From DAHUYF01 sp035553515 (GTDB taxonomy: Bacteria > Pseudomonadota > Alphaproteobacteria > ATCC43930 > CGMCC-115725): a stretch of 64,000 bases of DNA. Made by a program: the position numbers and the translations under genes. This document shows positions 32,024-40,489 of the stretch, in pieces. Numbering within the stretch: position 1 is the stretch's first letter; every line of letters starts with the position of its first letter. Under the pieces are notes generated by a model. The model was not told the origin of the DNA. It saw only the letters and a program-made list of their open reading frames with translations, and ran no database searches. The stretch covers positions 10,393 to 74,392 of the forward strand of contig DATNDG010000062.1 in NCBI GenBank assembly GCA_035553515.1. Direction: 5' to 3'.

Positions 32024-32733
32024 TCGGCGGCGGCCGCGGCGGTACGGCTTTCGAGCAGGAATTCAACCAAGCGGAAATCGAGCTCGCTGTCGATATCGAG
32101 GGAACGTTCCTCGGGCATCACGTGGAGGCGGGTGAGCAATCCGAATACGCCGGCGCCGGCACGGAAGTCGGCAGCCCACCAAGCGTAGATCGAGGCGTTC
32201 ATATCGAAACATTCCGGTGCGTCCTGACGGCGGACGATCGCCGAGGCCGGCGGTTTGCTCAAGCCGACCGTGCCGTCGGCACGCCGCTCCACCAGATTGA
32301 AATAGGGCGACCGGCGCGCCGGAGCGCCGGTGATGACGTTGGCGCCCGGCTGCTGCTCCAGCAGTGATACGACGGCGCGAATATCTTCTGGCAGGCGGAG
32401 CGGCGACGTCGCGTCGAGGTCGACGACGACGTCGAAGGCCGTACCGATCTGACGTTCGACGTTCTCCAGGCAATGGCGCATCGCTGGCAATTTGGCAGCG
32501 GTGTCGTTGGCGAGTGCATCCGGCCGCTGCACCAGGCACGTTGCGCCATGCCGATGCGCAATCGACAGGAGCTGCTCGCTGTCGCTGCTCACGGCAATGG
32601 CATCGAAGAGACCGGAGGCGCGCGCTTGGTCGAGTGAATGCGCGATCAGGGGTTTGCCGGCGATGAGTCGCGTATTCTTGGAGCGCACGCCCTTGGAGCC
32701 GGCGCGGGCACAGATCATGCAGAGCCGCCTCAC
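32020..32733 (-). CDS. legF: CMP-legionaminate cytidylyltransferase (PtmB/LegF)
   Basis: 237 residues from a GTG at 32733 that overlaps the stop of the preceding gene (GTGA); an ATG at 32745 is an alternative. CMP-sialic acid synthetase signatures: CMICARAGSKGVRSKNTRLI (the Arg-Ala-Gly-Ser-Lys-Gly nucleotide loop), AVSSDSEQLLSIA and VDLDATSPLRLPEDI. It activates the finished nonulosonate with CTP for the flagellin transferases. It is the PtmB position in the ptmE-F-B-A order. Confidence 0.88.
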   Translation of the reverse strand: MRRLCMICARAGSKGVRSKNTRLIAGKPLIAHSLDQARASGLFDAIAVSSDSEQLLSIAHRHGATCLVQRPDALANDTAAKLPAMRHCLENVERQIGTAFDVVVDLDATSPLRLPEDIRAVVSLLEQQPGANVITGAPARRSPYFNLVERRADGTVGLSKPPASAIVRRQDAPECFDMNASIYAWWAADFRAGAGVFGLLTRLHVMPEERSLDIDSELDFRLVEFLLESRTAAAAAE

Positions 32734-33647
32734 GGCGCAATCCATTGCTGCTCGGCGGCTGCGCGCTCGGCCGCAGCGATCAGTGCCAGGGTGGTGGCGC
32801 CTTCCTCCGCGGTACAAAGACGATCGCGGTGATTGCCCAGGGCGGAGCGGTGTTGGTCGAGGTAGGTGGCGTCGCGGTCGACCACGAAATGTCGATCTCC
32901 TCCATCGATCCTCAGGGTGCCGCGGATGAGATCGGCGCGGATCGTCTGCGCCGGCGTGTTGATGACAAGTTCGCGGGCCGCCTGTCGGTCGAGATAGTTG
33001 AGTTGCGCGGTGACCACCGGACAGCGCTCAAAGGAAAGGAGCAGCCCTTGGACGGCGTCGGTATCGATTTGAAGGGTCTCGCATTGCGCGGAGAGAGCGG
33101 CCACCCTCTCGCACGCGCCGAAGAGCCAGAGCAGATAATCGAGCTCGTGGCTGAGATCGCGCAGCACGCCGCCGCCGGCCGCGCGCGAGGCCGATGCCGT
33201 GGCGCGATAGTCGCGCCCCGGCCGCCAGTCGGGCAGGTACTGGCCGACATAGACATGGGCCGAGAGGGCGCGCTCCGACACAAGAAGCCGCCTCAGCTCG
33301 AGCAGTAGCGGGTGGAAGCGCAGATTGTAGCCGACATAGAGGCCGGCGAAGCGATGGGTCGGGGGCGGTGCCGGCCGATCGAAGAGCGGCTTTTCCACCA
33401 GCACGGTACCGGTGAAGCCCAGCTCGGCCAGGCTTGTGACGGTCTCGCGATGCCGCGCAGTCTCGTTGGCGATGACGACGTAATGCGGCGTCTCGCACTC
33501 GAACGCGTCGGCGAGGCTCGGGTAGCAGCGTTGCGCGGCGGCGCCGCGCTGGCTCACCGCCGCCACATCCAGGCCGAGCTCGCTGAGAAGGCGTGCATGG
33601 CGGGTGCCGATCGAGCCCATGCCGACGACCAGGGCGCAATCACTCAT
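32730..33647 (-). CDS. ptmF: Gfo/Idh/MocA-type oxidoreductase PtmF-like
   Basis: 305 residues. N-terminal Rossmann domain (ALVVGMGSIGTRHARLLSEL), the family EKP motif (GTVLVEKPLF, near 80-89) and a helix with LRDLSHELDYLLWLFG where the His serves the active site. In C. jejuni PtmF acts with PtmA in making the glucosamine-phosphate precursor of legionaminic acid. It overlaps ptmE by 4 bases and the cytidylyltransferase by 4, so translation is coupled. Confidence 0.75.
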   Translation of the reverse strand: MSDCALVVGMGSIGTRHARLLSELGLDVAAVSQRGAAAQRCYPSLADAFECETPHYVVIANETARHRETVTSLAELGFTGTVLVEKPLFDRPAPPPTHRFAGLYVGYNLRFHPLLLELRRLLVSERALSAHVYVGQYLPDWRPGRDYRATASASRAAGGGVLRDLSHELDYLLWLFGACERVAALSAQCETLQIDTDAVQGLLLSFERCPVVTAQLNYLDRQAARELVINTPAQTIRADLIRGTLRIDGGDRHFVVDRDATYLDQHRSALGNHRDRLCTAEEGATTLALIAAAERAAAEQQWIAP

Positions 33648-34771
33648 CGAGTGAAGGCCGCCGGATAGTCGACGCTCGCCCGCTCGAGATCCTCGAGCCG
33701 TCCGATGTCGCGCCAGTATTCGCGAATCGGAAAGGCCGCGACCTTGTCATTGCGCGCCAGCACGCGCTCAAAAAGCGCCGGCATGTCGAGCGCACGGCCG
33801 GGAATGATCAGGTCGAGCACACTGGGCTCGACGACGTAGACACCGGCATTAATAAACCAGGAATAGCGCGGCTTCTCGGTCACTCCTGCCAGATATTCGT
33901 CGGCGAGATCGATGACGCCGAACGGTACTTCGACCGTGTGCTCGCGCACGGCCATCGTCGCGGTAGCGTTATGCTCGCGATGGAACTCGAGCATGCTGGA
34001 GAAATTGACCGCGGTGAGGAGGTCGCCATTCATGACGATGAGCGGGTCGCGTGGCCGTTTCGGCAGCAGCCCCAGCGCGCCGGCCGTGCCGAGCTTTTCG
34101 CGCTCGTCGAGATAATCGATGGTCACCCCCCAGCGTGCGCCATCGCCGAAATGCCGGCGGACCATCTCGGCCTTGTAGTTGACCGAGAGATAAAACCGCT
34201 GGAATCCCTGGCGCACGAAGTTCTTGAGGATGATCTCGAGGATGGGAGTGCCGCCGACTGGCAGCATAGGCTTGGGGCACTCTTCTGTTAGCGGCCTGAG
34301 GCGCTGGCCGAGGCCGCCGGCCATCAGCACTACCCAGTTGTCGTGCGGGCTGTGCTTGATGACATCGCCGAGGACTTCGAGGCCCACGACGCGCCCCGTC
34401 TCATCAACCAGTGGAACTTGCTTCACGTCGCTGCTGCGCATCACCGCCGCCGCCGCCTCGGGGCCGAGCTTAGCAGGGCAAGAGATCGGGTCGCGGTTCA
34501 TTGCCTCGGCGATTCCGGCGTCGAGAGCGATGCCGCGCAACAGACCGCGCCGCACGTCGCCGTCCGTGACCGTGCCAACCAGGCGCTGCTCGCTGTCTAC
34601 GACCAAGGCGATCTGCAGGGCGCTTTCATCGATGGCCCGGATGGCGTCGCGGATGCTGGCGTCGCGGCGCACCAGGGTCGAGCGCCATTCCTTGGCGGCT
34701 CGGCTGGAAGACACGTCCGGGAGGCGCGCCCCGGAGGGGCGGCGGAGACGGTCGATGGCGGCGATCGACAT
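33644..34771 (-). CDS. ptmE: CBS-domain nucleotidyltransferase PtmE
   Basis: 375 residues. A tandem CBS pair (about 35-140: ALVVDSEQRLVGTVTDGDVR, VPLVDETGRVVGLEV) is fused to a nucleotidyltransferase (from about 146: VVLMAGGLGQRLRPLTEECP, MNGDLLTAVNF). This is the PtmE architecture; in C. jejuni PtmE is the GlcN-1-P guanylyltransferase that makes legionaminic acid precursors GDP-linked. It is 65 bases after flgL and is probably cotranscribed with the flgI-flgL operon. GGAAGGA lies upstream of the ATG. Confidence 0.85.
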   Translation of the reverse strand: MSIAAIDRLRRPSGARLPDVSSSRAAKEWRSTLVRRDASIRDAIRAIDESALQIALVVDSEQRLVGTVTDGDVRRGLLRGIALDAGIAEAMNRDPISCPAKLGPEAAAAVMRSSDVKQVPLVDETGRVVGLEVLGDVIKHSPHDNWVVLMAGGLGQRLRPLTEECPKPMLPVGGTPILEIILKNFVRQGFQRFYLSVNYKAEMVRRHFGDGARWGVTIDYLDEREKLGTAGALGLLPKRPRDPLIVMNGDLLTAVNFSSMLEFHREHNATATMAVREHTVEVPFGVIDLADEYLAGVTEKPRYSWFINAGVYVVEPSVLDLIIPGRALDMPALFERVLARNDKVAAFPIREYWRDIGRLEDLERASVDYPAAFTR

Positions 34772-34836
34772 AGGCCGATCCTTCCTTAACGAAGTTAAAA
34801 TCCGGTTGCCTGGCTTGCGGAGCGGGCGAGACCGCC

Positions 34837-35778
34837 TCAGCCCATGTAATTGACCAGGCTGAGCTTCTCGATGCTGCTGGTGGCGCTGTAAGAGGCTTGC
34901 ATCTGGGTTTCGATCGTCTGCAGCTGCGTGATCGCGGTCGCCTGGTCGACGGTCAGGATGCTGCTGACGCCATTCTGGGCGAGGGCGAGCGCTTGCTGAT
35001 GGACTGTGAGCTCGCTGTTGAGCTCGGATTGCTGCAGGCCCAGCTTGCCTTCCATGTTGGTGAGCGACTGCGTCGCCTGGTCGAGCATCTGGCCCGCCTG
35101 GGCGATGTTGGCCTGGTCGGTGGGGCTGGTCGAGCTGAACGGCCCGTTCTGCGCCAGGAAGTTCAAGACCCGCATGATCGGCTCGAAGGTGCTGGCATCG
35201 TTGGCGGTGATGCCGTAATCGAGGTTGAGCTGGTTGTCGATCTTGACCGGTGACAGCTGCGGACCCCCGGCGTAATAGCCGCCGCTGGCCGGTGCGCCGT
35301 TCACTGGCTTGGTCAGCGTCGCCGAGGCGCCGGTGGGCAGTCCGGAGAGATCGACGGGGGGAGTATTCGTGTCGGTGCCGCCGAAGACGTAACTGGTGCC
35401 GTCCTGCGTGTTGAGGAAGCCAGCGACCTGCTGCAGCATGAGCTTGGCCTGCGTCGCGATATCGGGCTGACTGTTGTTGTAGGCTTCGTTCGCTAGGTTC
35501 GAGTTGAAGCTCTGCACGGTCTGCCGGATCTGGTCGATCGACAGATTCATGGTTGAAAGCCGCGTGCTCAGCGTGTTGATCGAGTTGATGTAGCCCTGCT
35601 GCTGGGCGGTCTGCGTGCGGAAATCGACGAGCTGGCTCGCTTGCGGGGCGATCTGCGAATAGGTCTGCGCCTTGAGCCCGGTGGATACCTCGGCGTTGAC
35701 GTCGTTCATCGCCGATTGGTTCTGCTGCAGATAGTACTGGATCAGGCTGTTCTGAGCGGCGGTCGAGATGGTGGTCAT
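34837..35778 (-). CDS. flgL: Hook-filament junction protein FlgL (HAP3)
   Basis: 313 residues. Flagellin-like N-terminal helix (NSLIQYYLQQNQSAMNDVNA, EVSTGLKAQTYSQIAPQASQ) and C-terminal helix (LSNMEG-like LTNMEGKLGLQQSELNSELT to ILTVDQATAITQLQTIETQM). The middle is short, with SGGYYAGGPQLSPVKIDNQL typical of FlgL. It joins the hook cap region to the filament with FlgK. It is 16 bases after flgK and 65 bases before ptmE. Confidence 0.93.
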   Translation of the reverse strand: MTTISTAAQNSLIQYYLQQNQSAMNDVNAEVSTGLKAQTYSQIAPQASQLVDFRTQTAQQQGYINSINTLSTRLSTMNLSIDQIRQTVQSFNSNLANEAYNNSQPDIATQAKLMLQQVAGFLNTQDGTSYVFGGTDTNTPPVDLSGLPTGASATLTKPVNGAPASGGYYAGGPQLSPVKIDNQLNLDYGITANDASTFEPIMRVLNFLAQNGPFSSTSPTDQANIAQAGQMLDQATQSLTNMEGKLGLQQSELNSELTVHQQALALAQNGVSSILTVDQATAITQLQTIETQMQASYSATSSIEKLSLVNYMG

Positions 35779-35794
35779 TGGCCGGGCCTCGCGG

Positions 35795-37822
35795 TTACGG
35801 CTGGATCTGCATCAGGGCGGAGAACATGTTGTTGACCACCTGAACCACCCGGGCCGAGGCGGCATAGGCGTTCTGGTAGACCGTCAGATTTGAGAGTTCC
35901 GTGTCCATGTTCACGCCGCTTTCGTTCTGGACGCTGGTGCTGATCTGGTTGAGCACCCCGGTCTGGTATTGCGAGTTGTCCGTGGCGTTGGCGGCCGCGG
36001 TGGAGCTCTGGCCGACGATCTGGCCCGCGTATTCGCTGAGCGTCACGGTCAGCGGTGAGGAGAAGTTGCCGGTCGCTGCAAAGACGGGCGCCGAATTAGC
36101 GATGCTGTTGGCAAGCGCCGCCGAGATCGCCGGGCTCAGCGTGGTCGAGGTGCCGTCGAGCAAACTCGGATTGGCCACGAGGCTCGGATTGACCTCGATG
36201 GTTGCGGCGTTGTCGACCCCGCCGGCGGGATTGAGGTTCGAGAATAGGTGATAGGCGTCACCTGGAGCGGATCCGGTCAGGCCACTATCGGTCGTCGGTA
36301 AGGGATTGCTGGGAGGTCCGGCGGCGAAAGTCGCGGTACCGGTGCTCCCGGTCGCGGCGGTAATCGACGAGGACAGTGCATTGCCAAGCGTATCGGTAAT
36401 CTGAATGGTGCCGGTACTGGTTGCCGTCACCTTGACATGGGCAGCGAGCGCGGCGGGAAGCGCCGCCTGGACAGCGGCGGCGATCGCTGTGGTGCTCGCG
36501 GCGCCAATCGCTGCGGTGGTGACCGTGGTGCCTTCGATGGTCGCGGTGAAGGTATCGCCGATGGCGGGCGTGCCACTCATCGTGTGGGTCTGGGTCGACA
36601 TGACCTGGATCGCGCTCGGCGGGTTGGCCGCCGGGCTCGCCAGGAAGGTTTCATTGCCGGTGCCGCTCGTCAGCGTGATATTCGAGCTCATCGCGTTGCC
36701 CGCGGCATCGGTGATCTGGATCGTATTGGCGCCGGTCGCGGTAACCTGGATGTTGGGGTAGTTGGCAAACTGGGCCTGGATCGCGGCGGCGATGGCGGTG
36801 CTTGTTCCAGCGGCAATTGGCGCAGTGGTGAAGGCGACGCCTTCGATGTTGCCGGTCAGCACGTCACCCGCGGCCGGCGTTCCGGACATGGTCTGGATCT
36901 GCGACGTCGCCACCTGGCCGGCGTTGTAGAGCTGCGTCGAGAACTGGTTGAGCTCCTGAGTGAGCGCCGGAAGCTGCGTATCGCGCATCTGCAGCAGAGC
37001 GCCGACATTGCCCCCGGTGATCTCCGAAGTGACGTCGAGGCCGTTGATGCTGATGCCGGAGGGGGTGCTCCCTGCAGTGAGCTTGCCCGATGGCGTGAAG
37101 CTCAGCTGCTGCGCGCTGCTGTTGACCAGAGTCTGGCCCCCTAGCAGCACTACCATGCTGTCATCGGAATTGGTGTAGGCCGTAATGTTGAGCTGCTGCG
37201 AGATCTGCAGGACCGCCTGATCGCGCTCGTCCTCCAGTGTTGCCGTCGACTGGTTGAAGGCGCGCGCATGCGCGATCTCGGAATTGTAGGTCGCGACCTG
37301 GCTCAACAGCGTGTTTACTTGCGTTACCGCGCTGCCGATTGCGGTATCGGCATTGGTCCGCAGCGTCTGGATGCCCCCCGAGGTGCTGTTGAGCTGGGCG
37401 GTCAGCGCTTGGGCGGACGTGACCGCATTCTGCTGCGCCACTGTGTCATTGGGCGAGGTGGCCAGGGTCTGCAGTGCGCTCGCGAGGGCGCTGACGCCAT
37501 CGCCCAGGGTATTGCCGGAGCCGACATTGCCAAACAGGTTCTGGATCTGCTGGTAGTAGCTGTTGAGCGTACCGGCTGCCGAGGTAACGCTCTGCTGCGC
37601 GCGCAAGCTTGCGGCGAGGATGGGATCCTCGACCCGCTGCGCTACGCCGGGATTGACGCCGGCCCCTTGTCCATCGATGTATTGCGGCGTCGGACTGAGC
37701 GTCTGGCGCGAATATCCCGGTGTGCTCGCATTCGCAATATTGGCCGAGATCAGCGACAGATTGGCCTGGGCCGCCTGCAGTCCGCTGAGGGCGTTGGAAA
37801 GCGAGAGCGAAAGATCGATCAT
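35795..37822 (-). CDS. flgK: Hook-filament junction protein FlgK (HAP1)
   Basis: 675 residues, long for FlgK. N-terminal rod/hook motif (NALSGLQAAQANLSLISANI, ANASTPGYSRQTL) and C-terminal motif (NLTVYQNAYAASARVVQVVN). Between about 308-408 and 409-505 are two similar tandem modules, each starting TMSGTPA-GD and ending around ITD-x-x-GNA-SSxIT; a related module is inserted in FlgE. FlgK sits between hook and filament. It is 11 bases after the FlgN-like gene. Confidence 0.94.
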   Translation of the reverse strand: MIDLSLSLSNALSGLQAAQANLSLISANIANASTPGYSRQTLSPTPQYIDGQGAGVNPGVAQRVEDPILAASLRAQQSVTSAAGTLNSYYQQIQNLFGNVGSGNTLGDGVSALASALQTLATSPNDTVAQQNAVTSAQALTAQLNSTSGGIQTLRTNADTAIGSAVTQVNTLLSQVATYNSEIAHARAFNQSTATLEDERDQAVLQISQQLNITAYTNSDDSMVVLLGGQTLVNSSAQQLSFTPSGKLTAGSTPSGISINGLDVTSEITGGNVGALLQMRDTQLPALTQELNQFSTQLYNAGQVATSQIQTMSGTPAAGDVLTGNIEGVAFTTAPIAAGTSTAIAAAIQAQFANYPNIQVTATGANTIQITDAAGNAMSSNITLTSGTGNETFLASPAANPPSAIQVMSTQTHTMSGTPAIGDTFTATIEGTTVTTAAIGAASTTAIAAAVQAALPAALAAHVKVTATSTGTIQITDTLGNALSSSITAATGSTGTATFAAGPPSNPLPTTDSGLTGSAPGDAYHLFSNLNPAGGVDNAATIEVNPSLVANPSLLDGTSTTLSPAISAALANSIANSAPVFAATGNFSSPLTVTLSEYAGQIVGQSSTAAANATDNSQYQTGVLNQISTSVQNESGVNMDTELSNLTVYQNAYAASARVVQVVNNMFSALMQIQP

Positions 37823-37833
37823 GCGCGCGCCCT

Positions 37834-38304
37834 CTAGAGCCGCCGGTCCACGGCGCAGGGGACCATGCGCGCGGGGCGGAGCGCACGGTGGCCGTCATAC
37901 CGGCTCATCGGCCGGAGCCGGTCCTTCACCGACGCGACCACCATCTCGAGCAGCCGGCGGGTCGCCTCGCGGCCGACACGCAGCGTGCGCTCGTTCTTGG
38001 TAGTAGCCTCGGCCAGGCTGCCGCTGGCGGCGACGATCTGCGCCCGAAGCGGCGCCGGCAGACTCTCAATCCTGCCGCCGGTCGAGCCGAACTCGCGCAC
38101 CTTGTCTTGATAGAGCTGGGTGAGGCGCAACTTCTCCTGCTGCAGCGGTGCAATGTCGCGCACATGCCCTGAGCGCACGCGCTCGGTCTCGTGCGTCAGG
38201 AGATCGGCGAGACGCATCATCAGATCCAGCATCTCCGTCGCCTCTCGTCCACCGCCTGGCGTGCCGGACGCGGGAGTCGTGGTGCTCGTGGTCTTTGCCG
38301 TCAT
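37834..38304 (-). CDS. FlgN-like flagellar chaperone
   Basis: 156 residues, almost entirely helical after a Thr/Ser-rich leader of 20 residues: EMLDLMMRLADLLTHETERV, LQQEKLRLTQLYQDKVREFG. The pattern of an acidic/basic coiled coil of 100-150 residues directly upstream of flgK is that of FlgN, the export chaperone of FlgK and FlgL. Sequence similarity is weak as usual in alphaproteobacteria, so the call leans on position. It overlaps flgJ by 4 bases. Confidence 0.65.
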   Translation of the reverse strand: MTAKTTSTTTPASGTPGGGREATEMLDLMMRLADLLTHETERVRSGHVRDIAPLQQEKLRLTQLYQDKVREFGSTGGRIESLPAPLRAQIVAASGSLAEATTKNERTLRVGREATRRLLEMVVASVKDRLRPMSRYDGHRALRPARMVPCAVDRRL

Positions 38305-38621
38305 TTCGTCTCCTGCGCGCGCAGGATTTCGCGCTGCACCGCATCGGCGATGCCGACGCCGCCGGCCTTGGCTGCAACCTTGCTGTATTGCTGCAGCAGC
38401 AGAGAGCGATAGACCGTCTCTCCATTGCCGCCGCCGAACAGCGAGTCGGTGCCGACGCCGGCGAACATGTTTTCGAAGACCTGCGACAGAAAGAAGGACT
38501 CGAAATCCTCGCCCGCCTTGTGTGCAGCCGCCGGATCGGCCGTCGTCGTCGGCTGCGGCGCGGCGCCGGCGACGGCCGTTCCGACGACTGGCGGCAAGGT
38601 GGCGGAGGTCGTATCCATCAC
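38301..38621 (-). CDS. flgJ: Rod-binding protein FlgJ (N-terminal domain only)
   Basis: 106 residues. The rod-binding domain is present (AGEDFESFFLSQVFENMFAG, LFGGGNGETVYRSLLLQQYS). The muramidase domain of enterobacterial FlgJ is absent, as usual in alphaproteobacteria, so another lytic enzyme must open the wall for the rod. It overlaps both flgI and the FlgN-like gene by 4 bases. Confidence 0.88.
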   Translation of the reverse strand: MMDTTSATLPPVVGTAVAGAAPQPTTTADPAAAHKAGEDFESFFLSQVFENMFAGVGTDSLFGGGNGETVYRSLLLQQYSKVAAKAGGVGIADAVQREILRAQETK

Positions 38622-39871
38622 ATCAGCTCGATCTCGGCCTGCAGCGCGCCGGCGGCTTTGATTGCCTGGAGGATGCTGATCATGTCGCGCGGGCCGACAC
38701 CCAGGGCGTTGAGGCTGTTGACGAGCTCCTGCAGGCTCACTCCGGCAGGCAGCACGGCCATCCGGCGGTCCGACTGCTCGTCGACTTGGACATTGGTGCG
38801 CGGCACGACGACCGTCTGAGCGCCGCCGCCAGGAGCGAATTGCACGCCGCCGGTGCCGGCCCCGACGGGCAGACCGGTCGTCGGATCGACGGGGGTGGTC
38901 GCTTGCCCCGTGGGTGCAAAGGGATTCGGCTGCGAGACCTGCGGCGTCTCGGTGATCTTGACCGTAAGGTTGCCCTGGGCGACGGCGACAGTGCTGATCC
39001 GCACATTCTCGCCCATGACGATGACGCCGTTGGCCTCGTCGATGACCACACGCGCCACCTCATCGGGCTCGACCCGCAGCTGCTCGATGTCGGTGAGCAG
39101 CGAGACGATGTCGCCCTTGAAGTTGGCCGGCATGCGGAGCTGAACGGTCGAGGGATCGAGCGGCCGCGCCGCATCGGATTTGAGATAGGTGTCGATCACG
39201 TCGGCGATCCGACGCGCCGTCGTGAAGTCGGGATTGCGCAAGGTCAGGTTCACATGGTTGAGCTTGTCGAGGTCGAAACCCACCTCGCGCTCGACGATCG
39301 CCCCGGAGGCGACCCGGCCCGAAGTCGGCACGCCCTTGGTGATAGAGGCGGCTTGACCCGCCGCCTTGACCCCCACGCCGGCGACCGAGCCCTGCGCCAC
39401 GGCGTAGACCTCGCCATCGGCGCCGAGCATCGGGGTGACCAGAAGAGTGCCGCCGAGCAGGCTCGTGGAATTGCCCAACGCCGCCACCTGAACGTCGATG
39501 CGCGAGCCCTGGCGGGCAAAGGGTGGCAGGGTGGCGGTGACCATGACCGCGGCGACGTTGGCGGTGCGCAACGAATTGTCGCGCGCGTTGACGCCCATCC
39601 GCTCGAGCATGCCGATCAGGCTCTCACGCGTGAAAATGGCGTTGTTGAGCGAATCTCCGGTACCGTCGAGCCCGACCACCAGGCCGTAGCCGACCAGCAT
39701 GTTGTCACGAACCCCCTCGAAATCGGCGATGTCCTTGATGCGCGACAGCGCGGCCGCCGGGCTGGCCGCTGGCAGCAGCAGGCCGAGCGCGCCAACAAGG
39801 GCGAACAGCACACGGTGGAAGCGGGAAGGGTTCGACATGGCGGCAAGCGCTTTTCTGGCGATCACGATCAT
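38618..39871 (-). CDS. flgI: Flagellar P-ring protein FlgI
   Basis: 417 residues. Signal peptide core (VLFALVGALGLLLPAASPAA) then the FlgI start RIKDIADFEGVRDNMLVGYG-like, GTGDSLNNAIFTRESLIGML, and the C-terminal GVSLQELVNSLNALGVGPRD. It builds the periplasmic P ring. The ATG at 39871 has AAGGGA 6 bases upstream; an internal ATG at 39838 gives a more compact signal peptide and would be required if the sigma-54-like element at 39884 is the true promoter. It is the first gene of the flgI-flgJ-flgN-flgK-flgL-ptmE-F-B-A run and is divergent from fliX, as in Caulobacter. Confidence 0.93.
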   Translation of the reverse strand: MIVIARKALAAMSNPSRFHRVLFALVGALGLLLPAASPAAALSRIKDIADFEGVRDNMLVGYGLVVGLDGTGDSLNNAIFTRESLIGMLERMGVNARDNSLRTANVAAVMVTATLPPFARQGSRIDVQVAALGNSTSLLGGTLLVTPMLGADGEVYAVAQGSVAGVGVKAAGQAASITKGVPTSGRVASGAIVEREVGFDLDKLNHVNLTLRNPDFTTARRIADVIDTYLKSDAARPLDPSTVQLRMPANFKGDIVSLLTDIEQLRVEPDEVARVVIDEANGVIVMGENVRISTVAVAQGNLTVKITETPQVSQPNPFAPTGQATTPVDPTTGLPVGAGTGGVQFAPGGGAQTVVVPRTNVQVDEQSDRRMAVLPAGVSLQELVNSLNALGVGPRDMISILQAIKAAGALQAEIELM

Positions 39872-39883
39872 CGCTCGTCCCTT

Positions 39884-39898
39884 GCCAGACTCATGCCA
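39884..39898 (-). promoter_or_regulatory. Candidate sigma-54 promoter of flgI
   Basis: Minus strand TGGCATG-AGTC-TGGC, correct GG-N10-GC spacing but a non-consensus -12 element. Predicted transcription start (about 39872) would leave no leader for an ATG at 39871, so either the downstream ATG at 39838 is used or this match is fortuitous. Confidence 0.4.
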
Positions 39899-39951
39899 GC
39901 GTCAAACCCGCGCGACGCCTTGGTTTTTGCCGCCGTGACGCGCGCTCTACG

Positions 39952-39966
39952 CGGCAAACCGTGCCG
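39952..39966. promoter_or_regulatory. FlbD (ftr-type) palindrome, fliX/flgI intergenic, copy 1
   Basis: CGGCA-AACCG-TGCCG. It is 54 bases upstream of the candidate flgI sigma-54 element, an enhancer-like position. Confidence 0.55.
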
Positions 39967-39971
39967 GCGCG

Positions 39972-39986
39972 CGGCAGGTTTTGCCG
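39972..39986. promoter_or_regulatory. FlbD (ftr-type) palindrome, fliX/flgI intergenic, copy 2
   Basis: CGGCA-GGTTT-TGCCG, starting exactly 20 bases after copy 1, so the two lie on the same face of the helix. Only 14 bases separate it from the fliX CtrA box. Confidence 0.6.
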
Positions 39987-40000
39987 ATAGCTACCGCCCG

Positions 40001-40016
40001 TTAAGCCGCCCTTAAC
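40001..40016 (+). promoter_or_regulatory. CtrA box upstream of fliX
   Basis: TTAA-GCCGCCC-TTAA-C, a complete match to the CtrA consensus, 56 bases before the fliX ATG. It is the best CtrA site in the window. Confidence 0.8.
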
Positions 40017-40072
40017 CGTGGCTTGGCAAGCTGGCGCCGCTGACCGACTCCTGTGAAAGGCGCCACGAGCCG

Positions 40073-40489
40073 ATGAGGATCGAGTGGACCCCGCCGGTGC
40101 GGCGGACGACGACGCGCCGCGACGACAGGACCGATGCGACCAGCGGAGAGAAGTTCGCTTCTGCCTTGGAAGGTGAGACGCCGGCGGCCCGTGCGAGCGC
40201 CCCGCCGCCCCTCAATCCGGTGGACGCGCTCCTGGTCGCTCAGGAGCTGCCCGACGCCCTTACCGGGCGCCGCCGGGCCGTGCAGCGCGGCAGTAGCCTC
40301 CTTGACCGGCTGGATGAGCTCAGGCTGGCGCTGCTCCATGGAGTCCTGCCGCGCGAGCGTCTTCAGGATATTGCTCGCCTGGCGAGCACGGCCCGGGATG
40401 CGGTTGACGATCCGCGTCTCAGCGATCTCCTGGACGAGATCGACCTGCGTGTTGCCGTCGAGCTGGCGAAACTCGACCGCGCGGTTTGA
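40073..40489 (+). CDS. fliX: Flagellar assembly regulator FliX
   Basis: 138 residues. The C-terminal half has the FliX pattern (LLDRLDELRLALLHGVLPRE, RLQDIARLASTARDAVDDPR, LLDEIDLRVAVELAKL). In Caulobacter FliX is a trans-acting partner that couples FlbD activity to completion of the early basal body. It is divergent from flgI across a 200-base regulatory region with a perfect CtrA box, as in Caulobacter. GTGAAAGG precedes the start region. Confidence 0.9.
   Translation: MRIEWTPPVRRTTTRRDDRTDATSGEKFASALEGETPAARASAPPPLNPVDALLVAQELPDALTGRRRAVQRGSSLLDRLDELRLALLHGVLPRERLQDIARLASTARDAVDDPRLSDLLDEIDLRVAVELAKLDRAV

Noticed and set aside
34784..34798. TTTT-N7-TTAA (minus), possible CtrA box before ptmE
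   Set aside because: It ends 13 bases from the ptmE start, too close for a promoter with a leader, and it overlaps a simple TTAAC/GTTAA palindrome; ptmE is more likely read through from flgL.
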